NCBI RefSeq assembly: GCF_000006405.1
Contig: NW_003209437.1
Coordinates: 164,916 to 228,915, forward strand
DNA length: 64,000 nt
Direction of reading: 5' to 3'
From: Perkinsus marinus ATCC 50983
Lineage: Eukaryota > Perkinsozoa > Perkinsida > Perkinsidae
A program made the position numbers and the translations under genes. The notes below the pieces were generated by a model. That model was not told the origin of the DNA and did not search any database. It was given only the letters and a program-made list of their open reading frames with translations. Positions 10,737 to 23,981 of the stretch are shown here, piece by piece; within the stretch, counting starts at the first letter, position 1; every line of letters begins with the position of its first letter.

Positions 10737-12528
10737 TTAGATTACATCGACTACAGCATGGACGAGTTCCCGAGCATTCTCCTCCGTGAAACACATCGGA
10801 GGCTTAATGACGAGTACACCATCTCCAGGCCCGTCGAGGGCTGAAACAAACCGGATGACGCACGAATATTAGATAGATCAGGAGCACCAATATGCCGACC
10901 TACTTGTTAACATAGAATGGTCGAGCAGGAGCCTCGCAACCAATTGAGAGGCGATACGACTGGAAAGGGGCGCTGGATTTTCAGTGGATGAGCCCTCCAC
11001 AATTTCTACTCCAACGAACAAACCGCTGCCACGAACTTCACCAATATGTGGGCACTCTCGAGCAGCCCGGCGAAGCTCTCCTTTGAGAACTTCTCCAACA
11101 TAGCGTGCATGGCCTTGAAGGTTGTCCTCATCAATAGCTCGCAGGACGGCAAGAGCTGCAGCACAACTGCGTGAAAGACTCTGTCCGCAAGGATATGCGA
11201 TGTCAATCTCCCACCTCACAGTGTTCCCTCCAAAAGTACTGAAGTACTCCACACCTTCATCGTCAAATGCTGCGGAGATATTCGCAGTCGTGACGACTGC
11301 CGCCACCGGGAATCCGTTCCCGAGCGGCTTCCCAATGGTGACGATGTCTGGAACAACTCCCTGCTGCTCGAAACCCCAGAAATGAGTGCCCATACGTCCA
11401 AGACCAACCTAAAGCTTTGGCCTCCATACGAGCCGGGCCGAGGAATAAGCTCACTTGGACTTCGTCGGCTATGCATACCCCACCGTGCTTTCTGACTGTC
11501 TCATATGCTTCTCTCATGTAACCATCTGGTGGCAGCACAACTCCAGCGACGCTCATACCACTTTCACAAATGAATGCACACAACCCCTGGTCATCTCTTC
11601 TCGCCTCTTGCTCCAGCATCAGGAGACTTTCCGCAGCAGCTTTCGGTTTCGAGGGACAGGGAATTATCGAGACCCAGTCGGGCTGGGGCGTTGAAGAACC
11701 TTGCTTGAACTTGCGGAGTTTGTATGCAGAGACGGAGATAGTTAGAGATGTTGTGCCGTGGTACCTGACGTACGGTATGACGACAGTTCCGAACAACAGC
11801 TAGGAGATGCGTCGGACCGTTGAATGGGCCAACCGATCAGGTCGACGGACAGTGTCAAGATTGAAGTGAAAGTAGGACGCTAATCTTTGCCGCACCGAAA
11901 TTGAACAATAACCCGATCTTACCCCCTCTCAACAGCTACAACTCGGGCGTTCTTAGTGTAGGCTCTGGCCAGTCTAAGCGCCAGGTCATTGGCTTCGCTC
12001 CCCGAGTTGACCAAAAACACTTTATTGAGTGGTGCCGGAAACTTTTTGAGGAGCTCCTGCGCAAGCTCTTGCCTCACGGGATGCAAGTATCTCGTATTCG
12101 TGCCTAATCTCAGAACTGACGTCGACAAAATCTCCACAAACATCAGGTATTCTGATCGAAAGCAGCAGGTGATACGGACTTATAGTGGCAATCATCTCAG
12201 AAACAGCCCCGACAACTCGGTCGTCACAATGGCCAATATGCGGAACATTGTTTCTGCAGTCGAGGTATTTCTGTCCTTTGTCGTCGTACCTACATCACGA
12301 AATGATGAGACTTGGAAGCAGTCGGGTGACTTGAACGAGCCGAGCTGTTTAACGGCGGTGTTGAGCCATGACAGAACGCTCTAGAGAAAGAGAGTCGGTC
12401 TCTCACATGTATTGTCCTTTGGCTCGAATCATCGTCAAGGGCTTCACATTCGCATAGGAAACACTCAGCGACGAAGCGAAGTTCTTCTTCCTTCCAGCCA
12501 GTAGGTCATTGGAGTCCACCGCAGACAT
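10737..12528 (-). CDS. Class III PLP aminotransferase, ethanolamine-phosphate phospho-lyase (ETNPPL/AGXT2L)-like
   Basis: The start at 12528 gives [20 protein letters not shown]. The exons then read [17 protein letters not shown] (about 12290-12230), [18 protein letters not shown] (about 12030-11960), YHGTTSL (about 11760), [14 protein letters not shown] (spliced near 11440), [20 protein letters not shown] then [13 protein letters not shown] (about 11385-11285), [13 protein letters not shown] (about 11050) and [18 protein letters not shown] near the stop at 10737. GKPLGNG holds the PLP-binding Lys. The order and wording, especially [24 protein letters not shown] and the KPPMCFTEE ending, match human ETNPPL (phosphoethanolamine to acetaldehyde, ammonia and phosphate) better than other class III enzymes. 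AGXT2 or 5-phosphohydroxylysine lyase activity remains possible. At least seven exons with short introns. No obvious mitochondrial presequence, so probably cytosolic. Confidence 0.88.
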
Positions 12529-13497
12529 TGCGCGAAGATGTCGAACCTCAGTGAACTAACATGAGAGTAAAGCGTCATTTGGAGGAGATTGAACAGACAG
12601 CATTTCTCATGAACTCCACCAACACCTCCGAAATAGCATATTCACCGGATCGTGAGGATCTGACTGCTTCAACCTACCCCTGACACTTTGAGCCCAACGA
12701 TTTACAACTCGTTTTGAAAGATTCGTTGCACGGAGTGAGCATTCTGCTTGTGCGTTCCATTGTCGAAACCTGGCCGTATCGTATTTTTTTCAGCAGTAAC
12801 ATACACGTGAGGGTACTATGTATCAATACGTCGCTTCAAACTCTTTGCAGTGTACTAAGCCTAGTGTTCGATCGTGAGTTCTCACAACTCAGTAGATAGT
12901 GCGCGGGAAACACCCTGCGACCCAATCTCACAAGCTACATAATGCGAGGCCATTTAGGCCAGTGTACTCAGCATACGGTCGAGTATCAAGTGAACACCTC
13001 CTCAGGATGGCCATAATCACCGACAAGTAAAATCCGTCAGGCTTGGTCACAGACGGAATTATCTCCCCGATATTCCGAAATGTTTTATCACAACACCAGA
13101 GTGACTCAAACAAGGAGAAGAAGGCTTAGGGAGATTGCTCCTCTTATTGGACATGCGTCTTAGGGGTCATTATTTCTTCGTATCACGGCGATCGTGATTG
13201 ACAGCGACACATTTCCATGTCAAGAGCGTACCGCCGCTCGCAGCTACTATTAGTGAATCTCGACTCAGAACTGCGCAGCGGGGTAGATACCTCAGGCTGG
13301 TCGAGACTCTATGCGGCTCTTGCCCCGCTGATGTACCTGCCAAAAGCGAACCCGTCTCAGTGATTTCCGATGCGATCTGGTCTGAGTTAGATCAAATCGC
13401 ATGTGAAATCTAACGAGATCTTCTAACGAACCCCCTTGTGCAAACGGGCGGCTAGGGTGATTCCAGCACCGTAAGAAATGCGTGATAATGAAGATGG
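12529..13497. other. About 970 bp without a recognisable gene
   Basis: This lies upstream of the aminotransferase gene and downstream of LIS1, both on the minus strand. The frames at 12714-12899 and 12928-13113 are short and carry no motif. Presumably the aminotransferase promoter and the LIS1 3'UTR. Confidence 0.55.
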
Positions 13498-15382
13498 TCA
13501 AGAGAGATTGCCGAGAGGATTGAACCGCGCACGTTTTGACACGCGTTCGCTACACTCATCAAGATGAGAAGCTTCGTATCGCTCACCGTTTTCCGTCAGC
13601 TGACCTCGGAAAGTCGTTCTAGTCGATATACGGCCTCCAGACTCTGCGAATTCTACACTCCATATGTGTCCGATGCAGTCCGAATCTTCGCCAATGCTAT
13701 AGAAGTGCCTGAAGAGACAACCACCTCAGCGGCCGAGAAATTGCAGCCACGCGTCCTCGGAGACTTGCCAGTGTCCCAGCGGTGTGACACAACGGCACGC
13801 CCCAGCATGGCCATCATAGCTCGCCAGCACGTTCAGCGTACTGAGGTCCCACAGTCGTATCTGCATCACACGACCCTCCAGCGGATGATAGAGCAGCAAA
13901 TAGCCATTGCGCATCTCACTGATGCATCCTTTGAGCACGTGAAAGCAAGAGGGGGTTCGCTGGAGCCCGCACTTGGCCGTTGCACTATTTGTATTCGTAG
14001 TATGTCCTGGACAAGAAGAAGTCTACCATTGACTGAAGCTTAATAACCGTTATCGAGAGACGGTAACCTCACCGCATTCAGTGTGACTGTTTGACCTTCG
14101 CCGACTGTTGGTGGCAATGAGATGCTACGTCGCTGATCGGAATCCTCAAGTGCTGAGAACCCAGTCAGGCAACCGTTGACGCCAACGGCAATCCACTGAT
14201 CAAGGAGAGTAGTTCATGGATGACTTCACACGCTAATGGCAGGGAGCCCACATTACCCCGGCATCAAAAGCAAGAGCCAACGAGCCCAGTCTGCTCGGCA
14301 AGTCCATGACCACCCCCGACGAGCATTGTCCTGACAAAACGAAAGACAATCGAACCGTCTAGTATCACCGAAGATCCATAACAACCAACATGAAGATGCA
14401 CTTTCGCGCTTGGAATTATTACTACCACTATCAGTATCCCACAGTTGGAGGCTACCTCCTAATGACAACGTTAGCAAGGACGAATCGAGCGCGAACCGAC
14501 ACATCTGCAATACAAACTGGTAGCAGTGGGCAATATAGGATGTCTTACAATCATGCGGTCTTCTAGATCTACAACCAAGGTCCTCAGACACCTCCAGGCG
14601 CCCCTGAAGGAAACGCAGTCCCACAACTTTACTGTTCCATCCTTAGCTGCCGTAGCCAGGAGCGAACCTAACGGACGGGTCGGCCAAATGCAAATGATGG
14701 AGAAGACCCCACCATCAGAGTTAAAAGAGAGATCAGTCACTCCATGCGAATGGTCTCGGAGCTCGTCAAGGACTCGCTTCTCATTGGCTTCATAGACTGA
14801 CACCACTCCATCACACTGAAACAACATATGTTAACGACGATAGCCGATATACCGAGAGAGCTCTCACTCGGCCAATAGCAATCACAGCTGGGCATGATGG
14901 GAGGGCTTCCATACACGTCACAACGGGCCGCTCAGACAGATGGACTCTGCCGCAACAAGGCCCGGAGGGTAGCCTAAGCTCTGTCTGAGATAGGGCGTTG
15001 AACCGACCTGGCAGATCGGACAGTGTTCAAAAGAGAAAAGAGACTGATCACCCCTCTTTGCTGTTGGGATCTCCTCAAGTGCAGTTTCCAAATCCAGAAT
15101 TCTGCTCGTGAGCTTAGCCGCGCATATCCATTTTTCTTGGAGCAAGCCTCTGAACTTGACTGGATCCTCAGCACCGCTCGCTATGCTGAATTGCAGCCCT
15201 ACTTTAGGGTAATACTCCCTGAGATTGCAGATTTATAATAGCACTACACGATTCCAATCTCACATAAGGTATCCTAGTATAGCGCAATCGAGTCCTTCCC
15301 GTTGTTCCTTAGATAAAATAGTGACAGCCCCACTCCCTGCACTCGATGTTGTCGAATCCTCACTCAGTAGGCCGTGGTCCAT
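13498..15382 (-). CDS. LIS1: LIS1/PAFAH1B1-like WD40 protein, dynein regulator
   Basis: The first exon starts at 15382 (MDHGLLSED) and contains LSKEQREGLDCAILGYLMEY across its splice, a LisH dimerisation motif. Next come FRGLLQEKW and then KLTSRILDLETALEEIP (about 15150-15070), which align with the LIS1 coiled coil [20 protein letters not shown]. WD40 blades follow: DGVVSVYEANEKRVLDELRD with HSHGVTDLSFNSDG (about 14810-14720), LLATAAKDGTVKLWDC (about 14660-14610), SLLTLSLGGSLQLWDTDSG (about 14460-14400), IRLWDLSTLNVLASYDGHAG (about 13860-13800) and IGEDSDCIGHIWSVEF near the end. LIS1 binds dynein and tunes its motor state. Blade sequences are divergent and some exons are unresolved, but the LisH-coil-WD40 order is diagnostic. 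The stop is at 13498-13500. Fits functionally with IFT54 in a flagellate. Confidence 0.8.
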
Positions 15383-15713
15383 CGATAATAAAGAACACTG
15401 GATCGCACGCACGAATCGTTAGCTATATAACGGCGAGTATCCCCTCCCCCGTGACCACTATCAGCCAGAGCAGCAGCAGGCAGACTTCGCTAGTTCCGAC
15501 TCAAACCACATCAGCTCGGAATTTACAAGCTGGTGTTATCCGCGAACATTCCATACAGTCTGTGACGAACTTCAACACAAGAGAGCGAGTCCTGATAGAA
15601 ACGTTAATCGTCAGGGACAGTATTAGACTTCGAATGAGCCTTGGAATCAGATCCCTCCGCCAGCTAACAAGAGGAAAAGAGAGTTTCCCGTGACCAGTGA
15701 ACACGTCACGAAT
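15383..15713. other. Gap between LIS1 and the SEN1-like gene
   Basis: 330 bp between the stop of the helicase gene and the LIS1 start, both minus. The frames here have no motif. It likely holds the helicase 3'UTR and the LIS1 promoter. Confidence 0.55.
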
Positions 15714-18700
15714 TCACACTACCATATCAGCATCGATTGCAGGAGAGGTCGCCGCTGGCGATACTCCCTCCAGAGGACTATCAAGGGACGCAACCTGAAC
15801 ACAAAGCGTCTCGTGGCTTCCCCTGGGAGCAGCGGCAAACCTCTTCAATGTCCTTGCCAACATCCTTTTCCAATGCCTTAGCCTTAGCTGCAATCGCAGA
15901 CTTCTCGTACCTACACCAACCATAACCACAGCACCGTCAATTGTACCCCAGTCCCTACAGTGCAGTGATTTCCGACGCACTCAGCTTGAAAGCACCGCCC
16001 TCGGATTTCTGCAGTATGTCCGCAGCACTTGCGCTCCCGGCAGCACCCTTCTTGAGGTGTTCATCTGTAAGCAGTTGTGGAAGGGAAAAGCAAGATCGCA
16101 AGTTTCCAGTATCACCGGCTAGGAACTCAGCTGCTTCCGGACGGTACTTCATGACCTTGCCGTTCTTCTTGTTACGGACGAAGTAAGCCCACATCCAGTT
16201 CCGCAAGAACCCATCGACGTTGCCTGGCGTAACCTGAAAAACAACTTGATTCCGTCCCGCTGAGACCCCGCTAAGGGTGAGACATGTGTGAAAAACCGAA
16301 GCGAAATTGATACTATGAGCAAACTTTACGTTGAAGAGCCGCTTCGCCTTCTGCTGCTTAACAATGAAGCTTTTCCAGTGAGGATTATTTGACAACATCC
16401 GCTGATGCCCTGACACACAAACTTTCACACCCATCCACCTCTCCTCGAAGGTGATACGAGCTCGGTAGACGTACCGCAGACCCATAGGTTCGTCCTTCCT
16501 CTGGTGAGACTAACATTCATTCGTCTAACATCTCGAACGAAACCGACCGAAGTTGCATCAGGATCGGCACGCACCTATCAGCAATTCAACGAGGTGTCAC
16601 CACGAGAAACATCAGAGAAAGCGCTTACCGTTGATACCACAACACAATCCTTTTCCCTGCCCTGGAAGCCATCGACTGTGTTCACTTCCACTGGACACAC
16701 CTTGCTTTCGACCATGTTGTATAGTTGCCTGAACTTTTGCCGAATAAGGCGCACCTAGAAGTACACTGTAGAAGCCCCTAAGAGGGAGCGCCAACCTGCT
16801 CAGCGTAAGGGGATATGACTGCTAACTTTTCCCGCCATGGTTCCTTAGGCCAGCAAACTTGCAACATCTTGAAAATGTGGATGATGAAGTTAGCCTCGGC
16901 TTCGTTAGTAAGAGATGTGTAAGACTTCTCCTCTTGACCAGGGACATTGAAGAACGACACAGGACCGAATATCTGACCAATCGGGAGTCATCGTATCAAC
17001 TACTGCAACTGTGCGCCTACCGGTATATGAGACCATGGCTGATCTCCCACGAGCTCCATGATATTCTCAGCGTTCTTAACGCCACCATCGTAGAACTCGT
17101 TCGAAGGGAACTCCGCGATGGCAGGATGCATACGGAACTGCGTACTCAGCAAGTTCACCTGATGCAGATTGGTCAATAACATCTGCAGAGTTAATCATAG
17201 AATCTACTTGGAAGTCCGACTGTTGCAAACGCTGGAAAAGACTTTTGCCGTAGCCGAATCGCTCAGCTGTGGCAGAGAATACTGTGGCGGGTAGCTGCTT
17301 GGGATCTCCGACCAGCACCATACGTTGGCAACCCATTTGGAGAGGAATCAGTGTCCCTGAGAACATTCTTCACATTCACCCGAGCGAGGCCTTACCCATT
17401 TCAACGCCCTGACTAGCCTCATCAACCACCACGGTATCGAAGCTGCCAGGGTAACTCAGTAAATCTCTGCCGCCACTAACGGAGAGAGTAGCGCAGACGA
17501 TCACAGCTTCGTTTAGAATCGATACGCGGTGCCTGAGGACGAGCCGTCCGAGTGAAAACCTACCAGGCTGTAGTACCTATAAGTATCCTCCTTGTTGGTC
17601 GCGGCTCCCCCCGAAGTTGCCTTACGTCTAGTAGCCATGATCGATTCCAGAGAATACCTACACCACACTGAGCTAATTCTCCAACGCGAGCATCGATTCG
17701 CTTACTGCTGAAGCGAAGGATGCAGATTGGGACCAAGACGGACGACATAAGGAGTGTATAACGTTCCGTCTGAAGGGCACTGGGAACAGATTCTGTGAAG
17801 GTGTGTATTTCACCTCTGCCGTATATTCCCGTTGACGTTACTCTTCTCACAATTTCATCAATAGCAGCATTACTGGGTGCACATACAAGGACCTTACCTG
17901 CACAACGAAGATGAATTAACACGAGCTCATGTGCCTTACGCTTCGGCTTGGCATTCGACGTGTTCTCCTTGAATAACCTCATCACAGGATCTTCAGGATA
18001 GGCGTCCTTAGGGTTGTTCGGCTGGGGTGGATAGAGCCTCTTTGGTGCTGACAGACGAAGTAGTTCCGCAGCAGTCGTCGGATTTCAACAGCCGATTACA
18101 GTGTTAGAACGTATGCTTATTTTCCTCAGCTAAGCTCAGAAAATTTCTCGCCGCACTATGGTAATTCCAACACGGAGTAGGAGCATGTAACAACCTTCAT
18201 TATCTTACCAAAAATTCACAAGTACATATGTACGCGGCACGTTTTCCCACACTAATCAAAGGAATATTCCCGAGTGCGCGCGATTACTTGGAAAACCTGT
18301 CCGCTATATTCGATGTAATTTCACGTATCAATGGTAGGTGGTGACACTACGAGGACTTTTTGCCTCGTACGCCCGCCCTAGTAATACCTGTCTCTTGCCA
18401 GCTCTTGAAGCCCTTGTACGCCCACTTCATCTCAACCTTTCGGATTTCCTCCAAATTGCGTTTGCGCCGCTTCGCTAGCTGCTTCTCGAACTGACAAGCA
18501 ATACGACTATCCCTAACATTCCTATGGGGTTGAGCGTTTGAGCCGATGTCCAGATGCTTCTCTCGAAACATACACATTACCTCAGCATCGTCTTCAATAT
18601 CGCTACTACTGAGCTCTCCTCCATCGTCGATGATTTCACGCGGGAGCGCGGTCGACGCCTGAGTCCAAGCAAATGTTTGTTTACCATAACAACCGCTACC

Positions 18701-20480
18701 CAACCTCAGACGGGTCTGTCTCCTCCGCTTCTTCTGCATCATCCGAGTTGAGAATGGCAGAGAGGATACCAACGATAGTAGTAGTTTTTCCGGTACCCGG
18801 AGGACCCTGAAAATGCCCAGATCAAAATGCACAGACCTTACACCAACTGAACAAGTGTTGACCTCTCAACGAACGCCCCACCTGAATCAGCGTGAGCCCT
18901 TCACTCTTAGTAGCTTCCATGATAGCATGCCGCTGTGAGTCGTTGTATCTAAAATATTTGCATAATAAAACACGATCGATTCCTCTCAAGGCAAGACTCC
19001 AGCGCGGGAGCTTCCCCACAACCCCAACTACTTTCCCTCAATGGTAGTCTTCAGTCCAGGCGGCATTTTCAGTCGACGTTGCTTCCGTGTTGCAGGCTTA
19101 GCTACTTCAGCTGCCTTCCGACGCTTCTTAGCAGAGGCTAAACAAACATGCTGTAGACAATCGCAATGACAAGAATATTTCTGCCGGATACTTCATGCAC
19201 GAGAGATATGAGCACCTCCCCCATACTACGTTGCTCCGCCTTCGGGCTGACATCGCACTGGCCTTCCTCCACCTCGATATCATTTAGCACCCACTTGAGT
19301 AGAGGCGATCTCCTGAGAGCCTGCATGGCTTGGTATTCACGATGAATGGTAGACATGGACGTGATCTGAGAGGCAAGATTCTCTGTCGCCCCACGAGGCC
19401 GGCCACCTACCTTCGTAATATACCAGTCGGCATTCTCAGCGATAGCTGAGGCAATCCGCTTGCTCCGTTCCCGGAACTCCAACATGTGTCTGTCACTTGT
19501 ATGACCTGTTTGCAGATCCAGTCTGAAAACACTCAAGTAACACAACGACTGTGACATTCGCCTCCCCACCTTAAACGCAGCGATAGTCGACCATCGACGA
19601 AGCTTTCCACGTATCTAGAAACAACAGACCATAAACACGGTATGTGATCAGGACACGACGCCTACGCTAAGGCGTGTACTGGATTGTCCTCGAGGGGATC
19701 CTCTAAACTCGACATCAGGACTAAGTCCGAGCCACCGTACTGTTCTCTCGATGCCTGAGTCGGGCATAATACGATTCGCTCGCAGCTTTCAATCAGCCTA
19801 CCATGGACATCCGTATTAGTTCGAGACGAACGAAACCTATTCGCTCATTGATAATCCGGAAGGTGAGGTGAGAGAATCTGCATAAGAGGATCAATCTCGA
19901 ACATCCACGATGGTTGAGTCCTTTGCTGAGTAACAAAGGAATGCCACTCTACTTCTCAGTCTCTCCTCGCTCCATATGACGAGCTCTATCGAGCTGCGAC
20001 TTGGTTTCACGGAGGAATAGAGGGTAGAAAACGTCGTTGTACTCCTCAAAATTCTCAAACCTCAGCGGCACATGGTCGAACCTGCTCGCAAGACTATGGC
20101 ATCGAAAAGGCCGCGATGGAGAAGAGCTCAGGCAACCTCAGCTCCTAGTACCCGAGTTCATCCTCATTTTCATGCAGCTTCTTCAGCTCTTCCTGCGTCC
20201 GGTCATCATTCACATCTTTGAAGAAATCCCAACTGAGTCCAAGTGACCGAATAGGACTATTCCATACCAGATTTCACGAATGCCAATACTAGCGCAAGCA
20301 AGCACATGCATAGCATATACTTGACGTCGGAGTCTCCCGTGTACGGATGGTATCCCTCCCCTCCCCTAGTAGAAACTCAACCTCTGTGTATTACCTCAAG
20401 ATCTCCTGCTGCAGTGGTGTTAGTGATGGTGCTTGGGCAGTTGGACCACGCGGGGCTGTCGTAGTAACGACGGCTGTCAT
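15714..20480 (-). CDS. SEN1/senataxin-like superfamily 1B RNA/DNA helicase
   Basis: Sen1-type helicases unwind RNA and R-loops in transcription termination. The start at 20480 (MTAVVTTTAPRG) leads into a spliced segment ILSWDFFKDVNDDRTQEEL, then VPLRFENFEEYNDVFYPLFL and RETKSQL (about 20060-19990), the conserved Sen1 pre-helicase region, and EYQAMQALRRSPLLKWVLN (about 19340-19280). Core motifs follow in order: Q-like RYNDSQRHAIMEATKSEGLT (about 18960-18900), Walker A GPPGTGKTTTIVGILSAIL (about 18800-18750), motif Ia VLVCAPSNAAIDEIVRR (about 17900-17840), a Walker B region near 17440-17410 (VVVDEASQG), motif III MVLVGDPKQLPATVFSAT (about 17330-17270), motif IV STQFRMHPAIAEFPSNEFYD (about 17150-17090), motif V (DGFQGRE, about 16680-16640) and the end of motif VI with GHQRMLSNNPHWKSFI (about 16410-16360). 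After the core is a Lys/Ala-rich tail with YEKSAIAAKAKALEKDVG. A 600-700 bp stretch between Walker A and motif Ia holds acidic insert sequence. Many introns. Confidence 0.88.
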
Positions 20481-20952
20481 TGCGGATCGACAACAGGGAG
20501 ATGCTAACAGTGGATTCAAACTGATTTTGGCTTTGGAGGTGCGAAGAGTGCTGAGCCGTTCCTAAGCTCAATGCGTCTCTTCATCGATTCCTCCGAGACC
20601 CGCTTCTCACTATACACACTCCGAGGTATTCCAGCACAAAGAAACGTAACGCTCCCAAGTGGCGTGCACGCATGGTTACGTAGTTCTAGAGCTCGAGATT
20701 TCGCCCTCTTACTGAGCGTGTGCCATCCCGCGAAGTTCGACGAGCTCTTACTGAGTTCAGAGAGCGAGCAAAAACCAACACAGAGATGTCGGGTTCCTCT
20801 ACAACTCCACAAGATCTCCTGCAGGCGAGCGAAAATGACCCAAGCTCTGCGTGTTATTAATACTTAGTAAGTCTCACAGTAATTTGTGATATTCATGACG
20901 ACCGGACGAAGCGAGGAGAATCATCGAGTTGTTACCATCAAGAGTATCAAGC
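20481..20952. promoter_or_regulatory. Divergent promoter region of the SEN1-like and ERMP1-like genes
   Basis: The genes start away from each other, about 470 bp apart. Open frames on both strands cover it (about 20571-20867 plus, 20516-20812 minus), but neither has a motif. An extra N-terminal exon of either gene cannot be excluded. Confidence 0.45.
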
Positions 20953-23900
20953 ATGGCGGGCCGAGATTTCCAGGTGGGCTCAACTGGATTTCACACTGAA
21001 GAGCTGATACGAGTTTTAGGTTCCTGGTTCGTTTCCTACTGCTGTCTCTTAATTGCCCTCGTTGTCGGGGTAAGTACAGGATTTCCCTAGTGAGCCGATA
21101 TTGTTTTTCATCAAATGTTGAATAACCGGTTCTAACACGGATCAGCATGGGGCGCTGGAAAGCGTGGTCTGTTAGGCACACTGGGTGGCAATCGGGGGCG
21201 AGGAGTTCGAAAACACAGAGCTTCCCGAGACGGAATTTTCAGCGCAACGTGCTGTGAAGGTTGTCCAGGAACTGGAAGCTTGCGGAGTAGGTGGTAGGTT
21301 TGAGAATTCGAGAGGCGAACTCGCGAGGGTGCTTTCACTATGCGATCGAGACTAGGGTTACTCAGTCACGTACTTGCAGTGTAATCAAGACGTGATATAA
21401 GTGGTTTCTGGAAGCTGTGATTACTTTTCAGAACCGCGAATCTGGCACACACGCGGCCGAGGTCTGCGCTCCGCAAGCTATCCTGAAAGAAGTAGATAGT
21501 ATTGGGTTTTCCAAGAAAGATCTCCAAATCGACAACTTCCACTCGAATGGCTCTTTCTACATGTCGTTTCTCGGTGGTGTCATAGGAAACTACCGTAATA
21601 TTACCAATATCGCATTTCGGCTGAACTCGAAGAAGGAGCGGACCAAAGGTCGTCGGTGCGCAGTTCTTGCTGGTGCTCACTACGATTCTGCCTTGGCTGC
21701 CCCTGGAATCAGCGATAACGTTATGCAAGTTGGTCTACTTATCGAGGTCATGCGGGTATTCAAGGCCCGGAACCTCATGGCTGATAGTGAGATCGATCTC
21801 ATTGTCAACTTCAATGGAGCTGAGGAAACCCTCATGCATGCCGCCCATGGCTTTGCTAGGAATAGCAAATGGGCTCGCGATGTATGCGCTATCGTTAATC
21901 TAGAGTGTAACGGGGGCCATGGACGGGAGGTGTTATTCCAAGTAAGACGGGTCTGTTTGATCTTAGGGTTTAGGCTTGTGTGGTGATCAGGTTGGCAGTC
22001 ATTCGCTTGTGTCTCAATACAAGAGGGCTGCGAAGCGACCAGCTGGCAGCAGTTTCATTCATAGTGTCTTCCAGGCGGGAGTAGTACCAGGCGACACCGA
22101 CTATCGCGTATACCGCGACTTCATCCTCGAGAAGCAGGGGCTCTTGGTGCCAGGCTTGGACTTCGCCACCATCGGCAACCAATATGTTTACCATACCAGT
22201 ATTGACGATTTCGCCCATGCATCCGTTCAATCGATGCAAAGATACGGCGAGACAATCCTTGATTTGTTGGCATTGATGACGAGTGAAGGAGTAGAGAAGC
22301 CCGTGGACGCCCAATTGCCAGGGGTGTATTTCGACGTGCTCGGTAGATGGTTCGTTGTCTACTCTACCAGAGTAGCATGGGCCTTGCACATCACTTCTGC
22401 GATCATCGTGCTCATGCTATCCTTATCTAATCTGACGGTAATAGCTCAGCTGCGCTCATGAACTGGCACTCTCCCTTCAGCTCTCCCCAAGACCATGGCT
22501 GATCGGAGCCTTCTTCTTCGCGGAGCTGTGCGGATCACTAGGCTACGGCTTGATAGCCATGTTCCTCATCCCGAGGGGATATAGACTAGCGTACCAGAAC
22601 CATACTTGGCTAACAGTCCCGCTTTTTCTGTTCCCGGCTGTCGCTGGGTACCTCTTTGCCAAACGACGTATTGCTGGAAAAAGTGACGAGGTAGTGATGG
22701 ACATTATTCCCTGGTCGTGAAATTTGGTAACTCTGCTCAGAGCTCTCCAGGCGATATATTCTGGACTTGCCGCCTCGTAGCGGCTATTCTCTGCCTGGGA
22801 ATCACATTTTTAGTACCAACATCGAGCTACTTATCCTTCCTATGGTGCACATTCCCTCTGATGTAGTACATCTCGATACACGTGACGGTCACCATATTGT
22901 TGGATGCAGATATGTGTACACTGGGAGGTATTTCATGTCGTTCGTAGCAGGGTACACAATCCCGATAATCGTCACACTACAGCTCATGCCTGCTGCTTTT
23001 GATTTGCTGGTGAGAGCCCGCGGGATAACTATCGAGACGGTTGTTGCTAGGTTCCTCTTTGTGCTCGCAGCGGTACCGTGGTGCCGCCCGAAATTCTGGT
23101 TGGGTTATTCGTGTTCGCGCCTATTATCCTCTGTATCTCCGCTATGGGAGACATACCATTCGCACTCGCTCGCAGAATTGGTGGGACATTGCAGATCGAG
23201 AGGGCGCTGATAGCAGGCTTCCTGATAGCAATAGCGGCTACCGTTGTTCTGGGAGGAAGCTACTTATTCCCCTACAGCCCTGACAGGCCCAAACGGCTGT
23301 TTACTTTTCATGTCAACCATGTGGACACACATGAGGCATACCTCTACATCAGTCCATATGACATCAACCATCTCGAGCCACTCACAGGCGATGTCTTTAA
23401 GTCGACGAAAAAGCTGTGGAGTGTGAAGAATACTGAGGCTATCTACGGCAATGGCGCGCCGTACTACTTTCCTTTGCAGTCTGTTCTCAAGGACATGACC
23501 CGAGTCAAGGTCGAGCACCACGGCGAATGGAACGACTTTGTTGTTCGTGCGGAAAGACCCGTCACGTTGGAGACGGGAGTTGTCCGTACTACCATTATTG
23601 CTACTGGGAAGAACGCACAGCACATGTCTATGGCGGTGCCGCATGAAGGTTTGGTAGGCTTCCCAGCTTTGAGGGGAAGGCTGCCTCCTGTTCGAGCCGA
23701 CTGCAACTGTCATTGGCTGAACTTCGACCAAGGCGGAGAGCATGACACTATCGAATGGCGTCTCGAAATCGACTGGGACCCTCAGGAGTTCGCTCCAGGA
23801 GGGAAACCCAGAGTTGAAGTGTCTTCATTCGGGTTCGAAAATGTCTCGTCCGAGGTTCACGATTTAGTAGAACCCCTTCCGGATTATGTGGACAGACTCA

Positions 23901-23959
23901 AGTTCCTCGGCAGTCATACCCATTTGCTGCTCAGTTTGGACGACAACTCGTCCGACTAA
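20953..23959 (+). CDS. ER membrane M28 metallopeptidase, ERMP1/Fxna-like
   Basis: Eight exons (20953-21069, 21176-21286, 21432-21941, 21991-22437, 22481-22690, 22741-22862, 22910-23009, 23051-23959) join exactly in frame to about 841 residues, close to ERMP1 length. A signal-anchor (SWFVSYCCLLIALVVG) is followed by FSAQRAVKVVQEL. The peptidase domain keeps its two-zinc site: GAHYDS (His, Asp), the bridging Asp in GISDN, catalytic Glu-Glu in NFNGAEETL, Glu in IVNLECNG, and His in YVYHTSIDD. GVVPGDTDYRVYRDF is a family signature. The C-terminal half has several membrane spans (for example ILVGLFVFAPIILCISAMG) and a large lumenal domain. Mammalian ERMP1 is an ER aminopeptidase-like protein; substrates are not well defined. 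All metal ligands look intact, so activity is likely. Confidence 0.9.
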
Positions 23960-23981
23960 GGCTGAAGAGGATGATCGCACC

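Noticed and set aside
13505-13560. A tRNA-like T-arm phrase (GGTTCAATCC on the minus strand)
   Set aside because: The flanking bases do not form a T stem or cloverleaf, and the region codes for the C-terminus of LIS1.
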